This document shows positions 33,424-43,769 of a stretch of DNA of 64,000 nucleotides, piece after piece. Every line of letters begins with the position of its first letter. Positions within the stretch are counted from its first letter, which is position 1. A program made the position numbers and the translations under genes. Location: NCBI RefSeq assembly GCF_013426735.1, contig NZ_AP023272.1, positions 3,020,501-3,084,500 on the forward strand. The letters run 5' to 3'. The DNA comes from Agrobacterium vitis. Its GTDB lineage: Bacteria; Pseudomonadota; Alphaproteobacteria; Rhizobiales; Rhizobiaceae. The notes beneath the pieces were generated by a model. That model made no database searches. It saw only the letters and a list, made by a program, of their open reading frames with translations, and was not told the DNA's origin.

Positions 33424-36389
33424 AAAATCCGCCGAACCGCCTTGGACAGGCGTTTCAACTCGGCCTCCAGCACTTTCAGGTCCGGGCAATCGGCAACCCG
33501 CAAGACGACATCGATCAGGCCCGCTGGCGCATCCTGCGGCCTGAATCCTCCCTCGACACAGGCCCTGATTGCCTGAGACAATTCCGTGTAAAGCGTGAGA
33601 GCCCCAAGGCAGAGATCGAGATCACCGGCCTCCATCACCCGCCCCCCGCCCTGCTTCAAACGCTGGGCGGTGGTGATATCCGTCTGTGAAAATCCCGGCC
33701 CGGCCAGCGCTTTCAATCTATCGTTCGGAGCCACCAGGGCAAGATATTGGGCGAGAAACTCCAGATCCACCAATCCACCCGGCATCAACTTCAAGTCCCA
33801 TCCGTCCTTCGGTGGTTTTTCGCTATCGATCATGCCACGCATCTCGCTGACGTCGGCAGCAATGGCGGCGCGGTCGCGTTTCAGCGCCAGGATATCGGCA
33901 ATGATGGTTTGCGCCTTGGCAACCAGCGGGCCATCGCCGGTGATCAGCCGGGCGCGGGTCAGCGCCATATGCTCCCAGGTCCAGGCCTCCTCGCGCTGAT
34001 AGCGCTCGAAGGCTCTCAGCCGGGTTGCCACCGGCCCCTTGTTGCCGGAAGGACGAAGCCGCATATCCACCTCATAGAGCACGCCTTCGGCGGTCGGTGC
34101 GGACAAGGCGGCGATCAGCCGCTGGGTCAGGCGGGTGTAATAACGCACGGCATCGAGCGGTTTTGCTCCATCGCTCTCCCCGTTTTCATCATCATACTCA
34201 TAAAGCACGATCAGATCGACGTCGGAACCTGCCGTCAGCTCCCGCGAGCCAAGCTTGCCCATGCCGACCAGTGCCAGTTGCCCGCCAGCGATCCGGCCAT
34301 GTACTCGTTCCACTTCGCGGCGCACAGCGTGAAAGGCCTGCTCGATCACCAGATCGGCGAGATCGGTAAAGGCATGACCTGCCACCGTTCCGGAAATTGC
34401 CCCGGTCATCAGGCGAATGCCGATCAAGAAACGCTGCTCGGCGGCAAAGATCCGCAGGCGGTCCAGCAATTCCTCGTGGTTCGAAACACCGCCAATAAAA
34501 GCATCGAGCCGCATGGCGAGATAATCGCGCGTCGGCAGATCGGCCATCAGACCGGGATCGAGCATGCCATCAAAAACATGCGGCCGGTTGGCAATGGTGG
34601 CTGCAAGCCGGGGCGCGGCGGCCATGATGGTAACGATCAGTTCCAGTAGTGCCGGGTTGTTGCCAAGCAGCGAAAAAAGCTGGATACCGGCGGGAAGGCC
34701 CGACAGAAACGCATCGAACCGCAACAGCGCCTCATCGGCGCGACGGCTTTCGCCAAATGCCTTAAGGAGACGCGGGGTCAACTCCGTCAACCGTTCGCGG
34801 GCCTCCACCGATTGCGTGGCGCGGTAGCGTCCGTAATGCCAAGTGCGGATCACCCTGGAAATGTCTTCAGGCCGTTGAAACCCAAGCTTTTCAAGCGTCT
34901 TCAAAGTATCGGGATCATCCTTTTGACCGGTAAACACCAGATTGCCGCCGACAGAAAGATCATCTTCCTGTTCAAACAACTGACCGTAACGCCGCTCCAC
35001 CAGCCGCAGCCGTTTTTCCAGGGCTTGCGAAAAGCCTGCCGGGGTGTCGAAACCGCACATCAGCGCGATGCGCTTCAACTCGGTCTCGGTTGTCGGCAGC
35101 GTATGGCTCTGCTCGTCATGCACCATCTGAATGCGATGCTCGACATCGCGCAGAAACCAATAGGCCTCCGTTAGCTCATCGCGGGTGGTAGCATCGATCC
35201 AGCGGGCCTGTTCCAACGCCGCCAGCGCCGCCTCGGTGCCGCGCACCCGCAGATCCGGCATCCGTCCACCAGCGATCAGTTGCTGTGTCTGGGCGAAGAA
35301 CTCGATCTCGCGAATGCCGCCGCGCCCAAGCTTGATATTGTGGCCCTTGACCGCAATCGCACCGTGGCCCCGGTGGCTATGGATCTGCCGCTTGATCGAG
35401 TGAATATCGGCAATCGCCGCATAATCGAGATATTTTCGAAACACGAAAGGTGCCAATTCCTTGAGAAAGGCCTGACCTGCGGCAAGATCCCCTGCCAGCG
35501 CCCGGGCCTTGATAAAGGCGGCCCGCTCCCAGTTTTGCCCACGTCCCTCATAATAGATCAGCGCTGCCTCAACCGGCATGGCGAGCGGTGTGGCTCCCGG
35601 ATCGGGCCGCAGCCTCAGATCGGTGCGGAACACATAGCCATCCCCCGTGCGCTCCTGCAGAATGCGGATCAACCGGCGCATCATCCGGCCATAGGTTTCG
35701 GTTGCTTCCTCGGGCGCAACCAGGATTGCCGCATCCGGCTCGAAAAACACCACGAGATCAATGTCCGACGAATAGTTCAGCTCAAACGCGCCAAGCTTGC
35801 CCATGCCCAGCACGATCAGGCCGCTGTGTTTCGATGGCGCATCGCGGTCGGCAAGCTGCAACTTGCCCGCCTCATGGCCCGCCAGCAGAAGATGGTCGAT
35901 GGCGCAGGCGATTGCGGCATCCGCCATTCGCGACAGCCATAGCGTCGTCTGGCGGGGATGAAACAATCGGCCCAGATCGGCCAGCGCCAGCAAAAAGGAC
36001 AGGCCCCGCTTGGCCTGACGCAACCGGCTCATCACCATGGCCTCGGTTGGCGGCACTCCTCCCTGCTCCGGTCGCCAGGCATGGCGCGCGTGCTCCACCA
36101 ACCCATTCAGGCTCTCCTCCAAAGGGGCATGCAGCGCGCGCGCAAGCAAATCAGGACGCAGCGCCGCCGTCTCACGCAGATAGGGAGACAGCGTCAAGGC
36201 TGCGATAATGAAGGATTTGAGCGGCGTCTCATCCGAAAGCAAGGCTGCGATCTCAGGCGTGTCCCTGCCAAGCTCCTTCAGCACAGCAAGGACAGCCTTG
36301 GTCTCCACTTTGTTCAGCGGTTTGACGACATCTTCGGCGACATCGCGCAGAAAGACGGTTTCCGGCGAAACGGGCTGGTCCTTGGGCAT
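33396..36389 (-). CDS. glnE: Bifunctional glutamine synthetase adenylyltransferase/deadenylase
   Basis: About 997 residues. It adds or removes AMP on glutamine synthetase in response to PII and glutamine. Two nucleotidyltransferase domains carry the paired Asp motifs: GKLGAFELNYSSDIDLVVFF for deadenylation (about residue 200) and GKLGSRELTAGSDVDLIVLY for adenylylation (about residue 715). Each is followed by a GlnD-like helical regulatory domain. GGAGG abuts the first in-frame ATG (36395), so the second ATG at 36389 with six-base spacing is preferred. The 3' end overlaps that of pleC by 28 bases tail to tail. Confidence 0.95.
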   Translation of the reverse strand: MPKDQPVSPETVFLRDVAEDVVKPLNKVETKAVLAVLKELGRDTPEIAALLSDETPLKSFIIAALTLSPYLRETAALRPDLLARALHAPLEESLNGLVEHARHAWRPEQGGVPPTEAMVMSRLRQAKRGLSFLLALADLGRLFHPRQTTLWLSRMADAAIACAIDHLLLAGHEAGKLQLADRDAPSKHSGLIVLGMGKLGAFELNYSSDIDLVVFFEPDAAILVAPEEATETYGRMMRRLIRILQERTGDGYVFRTDLRLRPDPGATPLAMPVEAALIYYEGRGQNWERAAFIKARALAGDLAAGQAFLKELAPFVFRKYLDYAAIADIHSIKRQIHSHRGHGAIAVKGHNIKLGRGGIREIEFFAQTQQLIAGGRMPDLRVRGTEAALAALEQARWIDATTRDELTEAYWFLRDVEHRIQMVHDEQSHTLPTTETELKRIALMCGFDTPAGFSQALEKRLRLVERRYGQLFEQEDDLSVGGNLVFTGQKDDPDTLKTLEKLGFQRPEDISRVIRTWHYGRYRATQSVEARERLTELTPRLLKAFGESRRADEALLRFDAFLSGLPAGIQLFSLLGNNPALLELIVTIMAAAPRLAATIANRPHVFDGMLDPGLMADLPTRDYLAMRLDAFIGGVSNHEELLDRLRIFAAEQRFLIGIRLMTGAISGTVAGHAFTDLADLVIEQAFHAVRREVERVHGRIAGGQLALVGMGKLGSRELTAGSDVDLIVLYEYDDENGESDGAKPLDAVRYYTRLTQRLIAALSAPTAEGVLYEVDMRLRPSGNKGPVATRLRAFERYQREEAWTWEHMALTRARLITGDGPLVAKAQTIIADILALKRDRAAIAADVSEMRGMIDSEKPPKDGWDLKLMPGGLVDLEFLAQYLALVAPNDRLKALAGPGFSQTDITTAQRLKQGGGRVMEAGDLDLCLGALTLYTELSQAIRACVEGGFRPQDAPAGLIDVVLRVADCPDLKVLEAELKRLSKAVRRIFQTVVSTRP

Positions 36390-36462
36390 GCACATCCTCC
36401 ATCCCGCCTGTTTTCATTCGGTCCTGCCTTTTACAAAGCGGCCATAGCGGGTTGGGAGAAGT

Positions 36463-37869
36463 TTATGCGGTTACACGCGGAAAGACCATGGTGGCCGTCA
36501 GTCCGGGACACTCGGAATTGGCGGTATCGGTATCGCTCAACTCCAGCCTGCCGCCATGCAGCGCCATCACCGCCTCAACCAGCGACAGGCCAAGACCGGT
36601 GCCCGGTTTACTGCGGCTTTCATCCAGCCGCACGAAACGCTTGACGACATCTTCCCGGCGCTCCGCCGCGATGCCGGGGCCATGGTCGCAGACGCTGAGG
36701 CGGGCCTCGCCGTTCGCCGCCTTCACCAGTTCGACACGGATTTCGCTGCCGCCTTCACCCGCATATTTGATGGCATTGTCGAGCAGGTTGAAAATCGCCT
36801 GGCCGATCAGTTCGCGATTGCCCCGCACGATGATGCCGGGGACAATAGCGCTTGCCAGCACATAGCCCGCCTCCTCGGCCACCGGCTCGTAAAGCTCGGC
36901 GGTATCGGCGGCAATGGTGGAGGCATCGAGGTCGGAAAGCTCGGCGGCAATCGATCCCGCTTCGACACGGGAAATCATCAACAACGCGTTGAACGTGCGG
37001 ATCAACTGGTCCGACTCGCCGATAATCCCTTCAAGCGCCTGACGGCGCAGCAAGTCATCATCCTCGGCCAGCGCATCGGCGGCCTTGTTACGCAGCCGGG
37101 TCAGCGGCGTCTTCAGGTCATGGGCGATATTGTCGGAGACCTGACGTAGCCCTTCGTTGAGCTTTTCGATCCGCTCCAGCATATCGTTCAGCGAGCGCGA
37201 CAGCCGGTCAAATTCATCGCCGGAACCGGAGACCGGCAGACGCTGGCCAAGATCACCGGCCATGATCTTCTTGCTGGCGGCAGACACCCTGTCGATGCGT
37301 TTCAAGGCATTGCGGCCAATCGCAAACCAGATCACCAAAGCCCCTGCCCCCATGATCGCCAGCGCCACCATCAGTGCCTTGCGCACCAGAATGCGAAATT
37401 TGGTGGGCTCACCCAGATCCCGCCCGACCAAAATGCGCAACCCGTTGTCCAGTGCCAACACATTGGCAATCGCCAGATGCGGGCGAGCCGGGCCGGTTTC
37501 TGCATAGCGGTTATACGCGAAGGGAAAATTGGTCCAGCCCTCGCGGTCCAGCACGCCCGGCTCGACGGAGCTGACATTGCCCGCCAGAAATTCGCCGTTT
37601 GGCCCAGCAATGACATAGAGATTTGCGCCGGGCTGGCGCATGCGCCGCTCCATCAATCGCAGCAGATTTTCGACGCCACCTTTTTCATAAGCGCGCTCGA
37701 TTTCGGTCACTTCCTGTTGCAGGCTCTCTCGCGTCTGCTGATTGAGCAGCCGTTCGGAAAGCGCCGTGACATAGATCACCAGAAAAGCGGCGCAAAGCGC
37801 AAACAAAATGATGTAAAGCGCCGAAAGCCTGACGGCGGTAGACTTGAACAGAAATCCGGCACGCGACAT
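36463..37869 (-). CDS. Two-component sensor histidine kinase
   Basis: A 468-residue inner-membrane kinase. Helix 1 is at about 13-35, a periplasmic sensor lies between, helix 2 at about 165-185, then HAMP (186-240), HisKA with NIAHDLKTPLTRLR (His250) and an HATPase domain (NLLDNAIKYA, DHGPGIA, GTGLGLSLV). It follows the response regulator gene after 9 bases and is its partner. The neighbouring degP suggests control of envelope stress, by analogy with Cpx-type systems; this is inference. Signal unknown. Confidence 0.9.
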   Translation of the reverse strand: MSRAGFLFKSTAVRLSALYIILFALCAAFLVIYVTALSERLLNQQTRESLQQEVTEIERAYEKGGVENLLRLMERRMRQPGANLYVIAGPNGEFLAGNVSSVEPGVLDREGWTNFPFAYNRYAETGPARPHLAIANVLALDNGLRILVGRDLGEPTKFRILVRKALMVALAIMGAGALVIWFAIGRNALKRIDRVSAASKKIMAGDLGQRLPVSGSGDEFDRLSRSLNDMLERIEKLNEGLRQVSDNIAHDLKTPLTRLRNKAADALAEDDDLLRRQALEGIIGESDQLIRTFNALLMISRVEAGSIAAELSDLDASTIAADTAELYEPVAEEAGYVLASAIVPGIIVRGNRELIGQAIFNLLDNAIKYAGEGGSEIRVELVKAANGEARLSVCDHGPGIAAERREDVVKRFVRLDESRSKPGTGLGLSLVEAVMALHGGRLELSDTDTANSECPGLTATMVFPRVTA

Positions 37870-37878
37870 CGGGGCTCG

Positions 37879-38556
37879 TCAGCTTTCGTCTTTGATCATA
37901 TAGCCGGCACCGCGCACCGTCTTCAGCAGCGGCCGGTCGAAATCCTTTTCAATCTTGGAGCGCAGCCGCGATACATGCACGTCGATGACATTGGTCTGCG
38001 GATCGAAATGATAGTCCCAGACATGTTCCAACAGCATGGTACGTGTCACCACCTGCCCGGCATTCTTCATCAAATATTCCAGCAGGCGAAACTCACGCGG
38101 CTGAAGCAGGATTTCCTTGCCCGCCCGGCGCACTTCGTGGGACAGGCGGTCAAGCTCCAGATCGCCGACCCGGTAAATCATGTCCTGTTCCGGCGTCCCC
38201 TTGCGTCGCCCCAGGACTTCAACCCGAGCCAGAAGCTCGGAAAAGGCATAGGGCTTGGGCAGGTAATCGTCGCCACCGGCGCGAAGGCCGGTCACCCGGT
38301 CATCCACCTGGCCAAGCGCCGACAGGATCAGCACCGGCGTATTGATGCTGCGCTTGCGCAATTCTGATATCACCGAAAGGCCATCGCGACGCGGCAGCAT
38401 CCGGTCGATGATCATCACATCGTAGGTATTTTCGCAACCCATGAACAGGCCCGCCTCGCCATCACTGGCGTGGTCGGCCATGATGCCCGCCTCGCGGAAG
38501 GCCTTGGTCATGTAAGCAGCGGCTTCAAGATCGTCTTCGATCACAAGTATTTTCAT
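37879..38556 (-). CDS. OmpR-family response regulator
   Basis: A 225-residue regulator with an N-terminal receiver (acidic pocket EDD at 7-9, phospho-acceptor Asp51, Lys in DDYLPKPYAFSE) and a C-terminal winged helix (LLEYLMKNAGQVVTRTMLL ... VHVSRLRSKIEKDF). The frame is open upstream to 38727, but MKILVIEDD at 38556 is the natural start, and a terminator for degP at 38681-38716 separates the two genes. It is the first gene of the pair with the sensor kinase. Confidence 0.9.
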   Translation of the reverse strand: MKILVIEDDLEAAAYMTKAFREAGIMADHASDGEAGLFMGCENTYDVMIIDRMLPRRDGLSVISELRKRSINTPVLILSALGQVDDRVTGLRAGGDDYLPKPYAFSELLARVEVLGRRKGTPEQDMIYRVGDLELDRLSHEVRRAGKEILLQPREFRLLEYLMKNAGQVVTRTMLLEHVWDYHFDPQTNVIDVHVSRLRSKIEKDFDRPLLKTVRGAGYMIKDES

Positions 38557-38680
38557 GCGTGCGACATTAGTGCCCGCATTGCCCGATGCACAGCCTGTTT
38601 TACCGGTTTCCATGCTTTGTCCCGTCCCGAATGCCATGATCTGCGCCTCTTCGTTCACGAAAACACATCCTGCCGGAAGA

Positions 38681-38716
38681 TTTGGCGGCGACTGAAATGG
38701 TCCAGTCGCCGCCAAA
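38681..38716 (-). terminator. Terminator of degP
   Basis: A perfect 14-bp stem (TTTGGCGGCGACTG / CAGTCGCCGCCAAA) with an 8-nt loop, 10 bases beyond the degP stop on the minus strand. Confidence 0.85.
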
Positions 38717-38726
38717 GGCCTGATCA

Positions 38727-40277
38727 TCAGCCCTGGTTGATCGGCAGGGCGATGAAGCGGCTGCCATTGTCGGTTTCCACCTGGAAGAGCGCCTTGGTGC
38801 GACCGTCCTTCTTGGCCTGATCAAGGATCTTCTTGACATCGGCAGCGCTGGAGACCTGCTGGTTATTGACCGAGGTGATCTTCTGGCCGCTCTTCAGCCC
38901 CTTGTCGGCAGCGTCGGAATCCGGATCGACATTGGTGATCGTCAGGCCCTTGCCGTCATCGGCACGCTGGACAGTGACCCCAAGGTTGGCAAGCGCCTGC
39001 TCGGTGGCCGGTGCGTTCTGCTCGGGCGCGCCCTGGTCTTCATCACTGCTGGCCGCATCCTTTTCAGCAGGCAGGGTGCCGAGATCGACCTTGACGGCCG
39101 TCGGCTTGCCATTGCGCCAGATCGAAATATCGACCTTGGTATTGGGCGGGAAGGCAGCAATGCGCTTGGCGAGGTCGCGCGGGTCCTTGACCGGATCGCC
39201 GTTCACGGCGGTGATGACATCGCCCTGCTTGATACCGGCCTTGTCACCGGGCGAGTCGGCCTGCGGCTCAGCCACCAGCGCGCCCTTGGCATCGGCCAGG
39301 CCGAGCGACTCGGCAATATCCTTGGTGACAGGCTGGATCTGCACGCCAAGCCAGCCGCGCTGCACCGAGCCATGCTTAATCAATTCAGCAACGACATCCT
39401 TGGCAGTCGCCGCCGGAATAGCGAAGGCGATGCCGACGCTGCCACCCGATGGCGAGAAGATCGCCGTGTTGATCCCAACCACCTTGCCGCTGAGGTTGAA
39501 GTCCGGTCCACCCGAATTGCCCCGGTTTACCGGTGCGTCGATCTGGATGTAATCGTCATAAGGACCGGAGCCGATATCGCGGCCAAAAGCCGAAACGATG
39601 CCGGAGGTGACGGTTCCGCCGAGACCGAAGGGATTGCCAACGGCGACGACCCAGTCACCAACGCGGATCTTGTCGTCCTGCGCCCATTCGACATAGGTGA
39701 ATTTCTTGGTCGGCTGATCGACCTTCAAAACCGCGAGGTCGGTGCGCGGGTCCTTACCGACCAGCTTGGCATCGTATTCGGTGCCGTCATTCATCACCAC
39801 TGTGTAGGCCTGACCATCGGAAACCACGTGATTGTTGGTCACGACATAGCCATCCTCGGAGATGAAGAAGCCCGACCCTTGAGCAATTGGACGAAGCTTG
39901 CCATGACGCTCGGCATGCGGCCCGCCCTTGGGGCCTCCTGGACCACCCGGACCACCGGGGCCTGGCATGCCCCATTCCTTGAAGAAGCGCTTCAGCGGAT
40001 CGGGAAGCTGGTCAAAGTCACGGCCATTGAAGGAGAAATTGCTGCCATCCTCGGAGGCCTGCTGCACATCCGATTTGACGCGGATGGAGACCACGGCGGG
40101 GGAAACGGCACTGACCAGATCGGCAAAGCTCGGCACCTGCGGCGCCTGGACCTCGACGGGCGCGGCCAAAGCAGGCGTCACCGTCACGGCACCCGCCAGC
40201 ATCAGGGCCGCCAGCCCTGCCGCGGTGCCTGCCCGCAGCCTGGAGGTAACGGAGCGATTATGGAAGGATTTCGACAT
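38727..40277 (-). CDS. degP: Periplasmic serine protease/chaperone DegP (HtrA family)
   Basis: A 516-residue HtrA protease that degrades misfolded envelope proteins. A Sec signal peptide ends near VTPALAAP (residue 39). The trypsin-like domain has His150 (VTNNHVVS), Asp180 (RTDLAVLKV) and Ser255 (NRGNSGGP). Two PDZ domains follow (about 305-395 and 425-510). A Gly/Pro-rich, collagen-like stretch (residues 104-120, GMPGPGGPGGPGGPKGG) lies in the LA loop region, as in rhizobial DegP. A strong terminator follows; the response regulator gene lies beyond it. Confidence 0.95.
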   Translation of the reverse strand: MSKSFHNRSVTSRLRAGTAAGLAALMLAGAVTVTPALAAPVEVQAPQVPSFADLVSAVSPAVVSIRVKSDVQQASEDGSNFSFNGRDFDQLPDPLKRFFKEWGMPGPGGPGGPGGPKGGPHAERHGKLRPIAQGSGFFISEDGYVVTNNHVVSDGQAYTVVMNDGTEYDAKLVGKDPRTDLAVLKVDQPTKKFTYVEWAQDDKIRVGDWVVAVGNPFGLGGTVTSGIVSAFGRDIGSGPYDDYIQIDAPVNRGNSGGPDFNLSGKVVGINTAIFSPSGGSVGIAFAIPAATAKDVVAELIKHGSVQRGWLGVQIQPVTKDIAESLGLADAKGALVAEPQADSPGDKAGIKQGDVITAVNGDPVKDPRDLAKRIAAFPPNTKVDISIWRNGKPTAVKVDLGTLPAEKDAASSDEDQGAPEQNAPATEQALANLGVTVQRADDGKGLTITNVDPDSDAADKGLKSGQKITSVNNQQVSSAADVKKILDQAKKDGRTKALFQVETDNGSRFIALPINQG

Positions 40278-40516
40278 GGATCTCTACCTTATCTTGTTCT
40301 GGTTGGCATCGTATGTTGCGAAGACCGGAACGACCCGGCTTCAGGCGGTGGATGACAAAGATATAGGATGGATCAGGTTACAACGAACTGTCCGGAACAT
40401 GAAAAGTTGGTAATGCGGAAATTTACGCGACGGAAAGGTTTTTCAATAGGTTCGACGCCGGGCGCTTGATAAAGTTTGCCGGCCTTTACACATCCTGAGC
40501 CGATCCGGGGATTTCT

Positions 40517-40807
40517 ATGCATCGTATTTCACTCTGTTTATTCGCGGCAATACTGACAGGCTGCGTCTCTGCCCCACACAAGGAGATCGGCGCCATTCGT
40601 TTGGTAACAGACGCCAAAGGACGCCCGGCAAAAATCTATATGGAAAAATCGACCGGTAACGCGATAACCGATCGTCGTGTCATGCTTTTCATGCGCACAA
40701 CTTTCGCCAAGCGCGTGCCCCACCCGCTTCCCAACCGTGTCTATCGTCAAGGCGTGAGTGGCGTGGCGAGCGATCACCCCACAACGATCGAAATCCCGCT
40801 TTTCTAA
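40517..40807 (+). CDS. Small lipoprotein of unknown function
   Basis: 96 residues. The N-terminus is a short lipoprotein signal with lipobox LTGC (Cys16), so the mature protein starts CVSAPHKEIGAIRL and is membrane-anchored in the periplasm. The remaining 80 residues have no recognised domain but look folded, with alternating basic and hydrophobic stretches and a C-terminal TTIEIPLF strand. A short palindrome GTCCTG-CCG-CAGGAC downstream (40825-40839) may help termination. It lies between divergent degP and convergent ccmH. Confidence 0.65.
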   Translation: MHRISLCLFAAILTGCVSAPHKEIGAIRLVTDAKGRPAKIYMEKSTGNAITDRRVMLFMRTTFAKRVPHPLPNRVYRQGVSGVASDHPTTIEIPLF

Positions 40808-40867
40808 TAGGGACATATCCCCGCGTCCTGCCGCAGGACTCCTCCCGGTTTTCGTGGGAACCGGCCC

Positions 40868-41326
40868 CTACTCTTCCAAGAGCCGCTTCAATCGCGCCTC
40901 TTCATCCGCAGTCAACGGCTCTGCCGCAGCCACGCGCCTGCGGCGGCGACTATAGGCAAAGGCTGCCCCGGCACCAACCAACAGAAGCAAGCCCGGTGCG
41001 CCCCATAGCAGCAAGGTCTCCGACGTCAAGCGTGGTTTCAGCAGCACGAATTCACCGTAGCGCGACACAAGATAGCGGATGACATCATCATCACTATCGC
41101 CCTTGACGATCCGCTCGCGCACCAGAAGCCTGAGGTCGCGGGCCAGTTCGGCATTGCTGTCGTCGATGGACTGGTTCTGACAGACCATGCAGCGCAATTG
41201 CCCCGACAGGTGCCGGGCGCGGGCCTCCAAGGCCGGGTCTTTCAGCATTTCATCGGGATTGACGGCAAAAGCGGGCTGGACCAGCAACAGCCAAAAGCCG
41301 AGGAAGACGGCGAAAAGCGCCCTCAT
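40868..41326 (-). CDS. ccmH: Cytochrome c maturation protein CcmH (CycL)
   Basis: A 152-residue membrane-anchored periplasmic thiol-disulfide protein that reduces apocytochrome c before heme attachment. Signal peptide to about residue 21 (VQPAFA), catalytic [10 protein letters not shown] with Cys46 and Cys49, and a C-terminal membrane helix (about 108-125) followed by a basic tail. The frame runs further upstream, but the ATG at 41326 overlaps the ccmF stop by ATGA and gives the proper signal peptide. Last gene of the ccmIEFH operon. Confidence 0.93.
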   Translation of the reverse strand: MRALFAVFLGFWLLLVQPAFAVNPDEMLKDPALEARARHLSGQLRCMVCQNQSIDDSNAELARDLRLLVRERIVKGDSDDDVIRYLVSRYGEFVLLKPRLTSETLLLWGAPGLLLLVGAGAAFAYSRRRRRVAAAEPLTADEEARLKRLLEE

Positions 41327-43323
41327 TCCGCCGCCTCCAAGCCCTTGACGGCACCATTGGCCGCCGCCTTTGCCTTGCGGTTTGGAGCACCGACGCGCAA
41401 ACGCCGGTCGGAGAGCGAGACGAAGCCGCCGATCATCATCACCAGCGCCCCACCCCAGATGCAGAGAATCCATGGCTTCCACCAGATTCGCACCACCATG
41501 CCGCCGTCGGCCATGGCATCGCCAAGCGAAACGTAGAGCTGGCTGAAACCGAAACTGCGGATACCCGCCTCGGTGGTCGGCATGCGCCTTGCCGTATAAA
41601 GCCGTTTCGACGACCACACATCGCCCTCGGAAACCCCGCCGCGCCGGATGGTGAAATGACCGCGATCCTCGGTGTAATTCGGCCCCCTGGCAGAACGCAG
41701 CCCGTCATAAGTCAGGGAAAAGCCCCCGGCCTCCACGGTCTGGCCGGGCTTCATCTCCACCACCATTTCGCTCTGAAACGTGGTCACAGCAACAATGCCC
41801 AGCACAGTGACGCCGAGGCCAAAATGCGCCAGCGCCGTGCCAAAGGCCGAGCGCGGCAGGCCGATCAACCGGCGAAAGGCGACGCTTGCCTTCTGCTTGC
41901 CGAAAGCCGAGCGATAGGCAAGATCGGCCAGTGCTCCGAACATCAGGAAAAAGCCTGCGGCCAACCCCAGCACGGACAGAACCGGACCACCATTCTGGAG
42001 ATAATAGAACACAAGCCCAACCAGAAAGGCCAGCGCAGCTGCCAGATAGAGCCGTTGCAGTGCCCCCAGCAGATCGCCGCGCTTCCAGGCCAGCATCGGC
42101 CCGAACGGAACAGCGACGAGGAGCGGGATCATCAACAGGCCGAAAGTGAGGTTAAAGAAGGGTGCGCCAACCGAGATCTTCTCACCGGTCAGGGTTTCCA
42201 GCAGCAGCGGATAGAGCGTGCCGATCAGCACCGTCGCGGTAGACACTGTCAGGATCAGATTGTTCAGCACCAGCGCGCCTTCGCGCGAGATCGGCTGGAA
42301 CAGCCCGCCTGCCTTCAAATGCGGAGCCCGCAGCATGAACAAAAACAATGCACCACCGATGAACAGGATGAGGATGGCGAGAATAAAAATTCCCCGGCTG
42401 GGATCGGTGGCAAAGGCATGTACCGAGGTCAACACGCCGGAGCGCACCAGGAATGTGCCAAGCAGCGACAGCGAGAAAGTGAGGATGGCAAGCAGCACCG
42501 TCCAGATTTTCAGCGCATCGCGCTTTTCCATCACCAGCGCCGAATGCAACAGCGCAGTGCCTGCCAGCCAGGGCATGAAGGAGGCGTTTTCGACCGGGTC
42601 CCAGAACCACCAGCCGCCCCAGCCCAGTTCATAATAGGCCCAGTAGGAGCCCATGGCGATGCCCGCCGTCAGGAAGGTCCAGGCCGCCAGCGTCCAGGGC
42701 CGAACCCAGCGCGCCCAGGCGGCATCGATCCGCCCGTCGATCAGCGCAGCAATGGCGAAGGAAAAACACACGGAAAAACCGACATAACCGAGATACAGCA
42801 GCGGCGGATGGATGGCGAGGCCGGGGTCCTGCAAAACCGGATTGAGATCCTGCCCCTCGGCAGGCGCCGGGTTGAGGCGAATGAAGGGATTGGAGGTGAT
42901 CAGGATGAACAGGATGAAGGCCGTGGAAATCCAGGCCTGAACGCCGAGCACATTGGCTTTCAGCCGGTCGGGCAGATTACTGCCGAACAGGGCGACCAGC
43001 GCCGAAAACAGCGTCAGGATCAACAGCCACAGCATCATCGATCCCTCGTGATTGCCCCAGACCGCCGAGAAGCGATAGATGGCGGGCATCAGCGAATGGG
43101 AATTCTGATAGGCATTCAGCAGCGAGAAATCCGAGACCAGATAGGCGTAAGCCAGCACACCAAAGGCAAACAGCACCAACGCAAACAGCGCATAGGTGCC
43201 GGTCACTGCCGTCTGCATCATGGCTGTATCGCCCCTGCGCGCCCCCAGCATCGGCAGGACCGAAAGCAGGAGTGCGGCGGCCAGCGCCAGCACCAGCGCG
43301 TAATGGCCGATCTCAATGATCAT
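41323..43323 (-). CDS. ccmF: Cytochrome c heme lyase subunit CcmF (CycK)
   Basis: A 666-residue, multi-helix inner-membrane protein that with CcmH attaches heme delivered by CcmE to apocytochrome c. The heme-handling WWD motif is clear ([19 protein letters not shown]), with conserved His-containing loops ([32 protein letters not shown]). The C-terminal region after about residue 530 is periplasmic. It overlaps ccmE and ccmH by 4 bases each. Confidence 0.96.
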   Translation of the reverse strand: MIIEIGHYALVLALAAALLLSVLPMLGARRGDTAMMQTAVTGTYALFALVLFAFGVLAYAYLVSDFSLLNAYQNSHSLMPAIYRFSAVWGNHEGSMMLWLLILTLFSALVALFGSNLPDRLKANVLGVQAWISTAFILFILITSNPFIRLNPAPAEGQDLNPVLQDPGLAIHPPLLYLGYVGFSVCFSFAIAALIDGRIDAAWARWVRPWTLAAWTFLTAGIAMGSYWAYYELGWGGWWFWDPVENASFMPWLAGTALLHSALVMEKRDALKIWTVLLAILTFSLSLLGTFLVRSGVLTSVHAFATDPSRGIFILAILILFIGGALFLFMLRAPHLKAGGLFQPISREGALVLNNLILTVSTATVLIGTLYPLLLETLTGEKISVGAPFFNLTFGLLMIPLLVAVPFGPMLAWKRGDLLGALQRLYLAAALAFLVGLVFYYLQNGGPVLSVLGLAAGFFLMFGALADLAYRSAFGKQKASVAFRRLIGLPRSAFGTALAHFGLGVTVLGIVAVTTFQSEMVVEMKPGQTVEAGGFSLTYDGLRSARGPNYTEDRGHFTIRRGGVSEGDVWSSKRLYTARRMPTTEAGIRSFGFSQLYVSLGDAMADGGMVVRIWWKPWILCIWGGALVMMIGGFVSLSDRRLRVGAPNRKAKAAANGAVKGLEAAE

Positions 43324-43769
43324 TTCGCCTCTCCCTCGCCCTTCCAGACGCCGTCCTTCTTCATCCGGTCGGCAACTTCCTTCGGCATGTAATTCTCGTC
43401 ATGCTTGGCCAGAACCGTATCGGCATCAAACAGCGTGCCGCCAGCGCCAAACACCCCTTCCGTCACCACGCCCTGCCCTTCACGAAACAGATCCGGCAGA
43501 ATGCCGGTATAGGTCACCGGCACCGTGGCCGTGCCATCGGTGACGGCAAAACGGACGGTGGAGCCGGTGTCGCGTTTGACCGAGCCTTCCGCCACCAGCC
43601 CGCCCAGCCGGATGCGGGTGCCCGGGCCAACCGGCGCCTTGGCCAGATCCGATGGCATGTAAAAATAGGCGATAGACTGGCCGAACGCGAACAGAACCAG
43701 CAACACGGCCACCATGATGAAACCGACGCCCCCGGCGATGACGGCCAGACGTTTCTGCTTGCGGGTCAT
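43320..43769 (-). CDS. ccmE: Heme chaperone CcmE (CycJ)
   Basis: A 149-residue periplasmic heme chaperone. It has an N-terminal anchor helix (about 9-30) and an OB-fold. His123 in [10 protein letters not shown] binds heme covalently, with the conserved Tyr next to it. It overlaps ccmI and ccmF by 4 bases each. Confidence 0.95.
   Translation of the reverse strand: MTRKQKRLAVIAGGVGFIMVAVLLVLFAFGQSIAYFYMPSDLAKAPVGPGTRIRLGGLVAEGSVKRDTGSTVRFAVTDGTATVPVTYTGILPDLFREGQGVVTEGVFGAGGTLFDADTVLAKHDENYMPKEVADRMKKDGVWKGEGEAK

Noticed and set aside
41656..43392. 578-codon plus-strand frame opposite ccmF
   Set aside because: Its Gln/Arg/His-rich product is the reverse of a membrane protein gene with clear WWD motif on the other strand.
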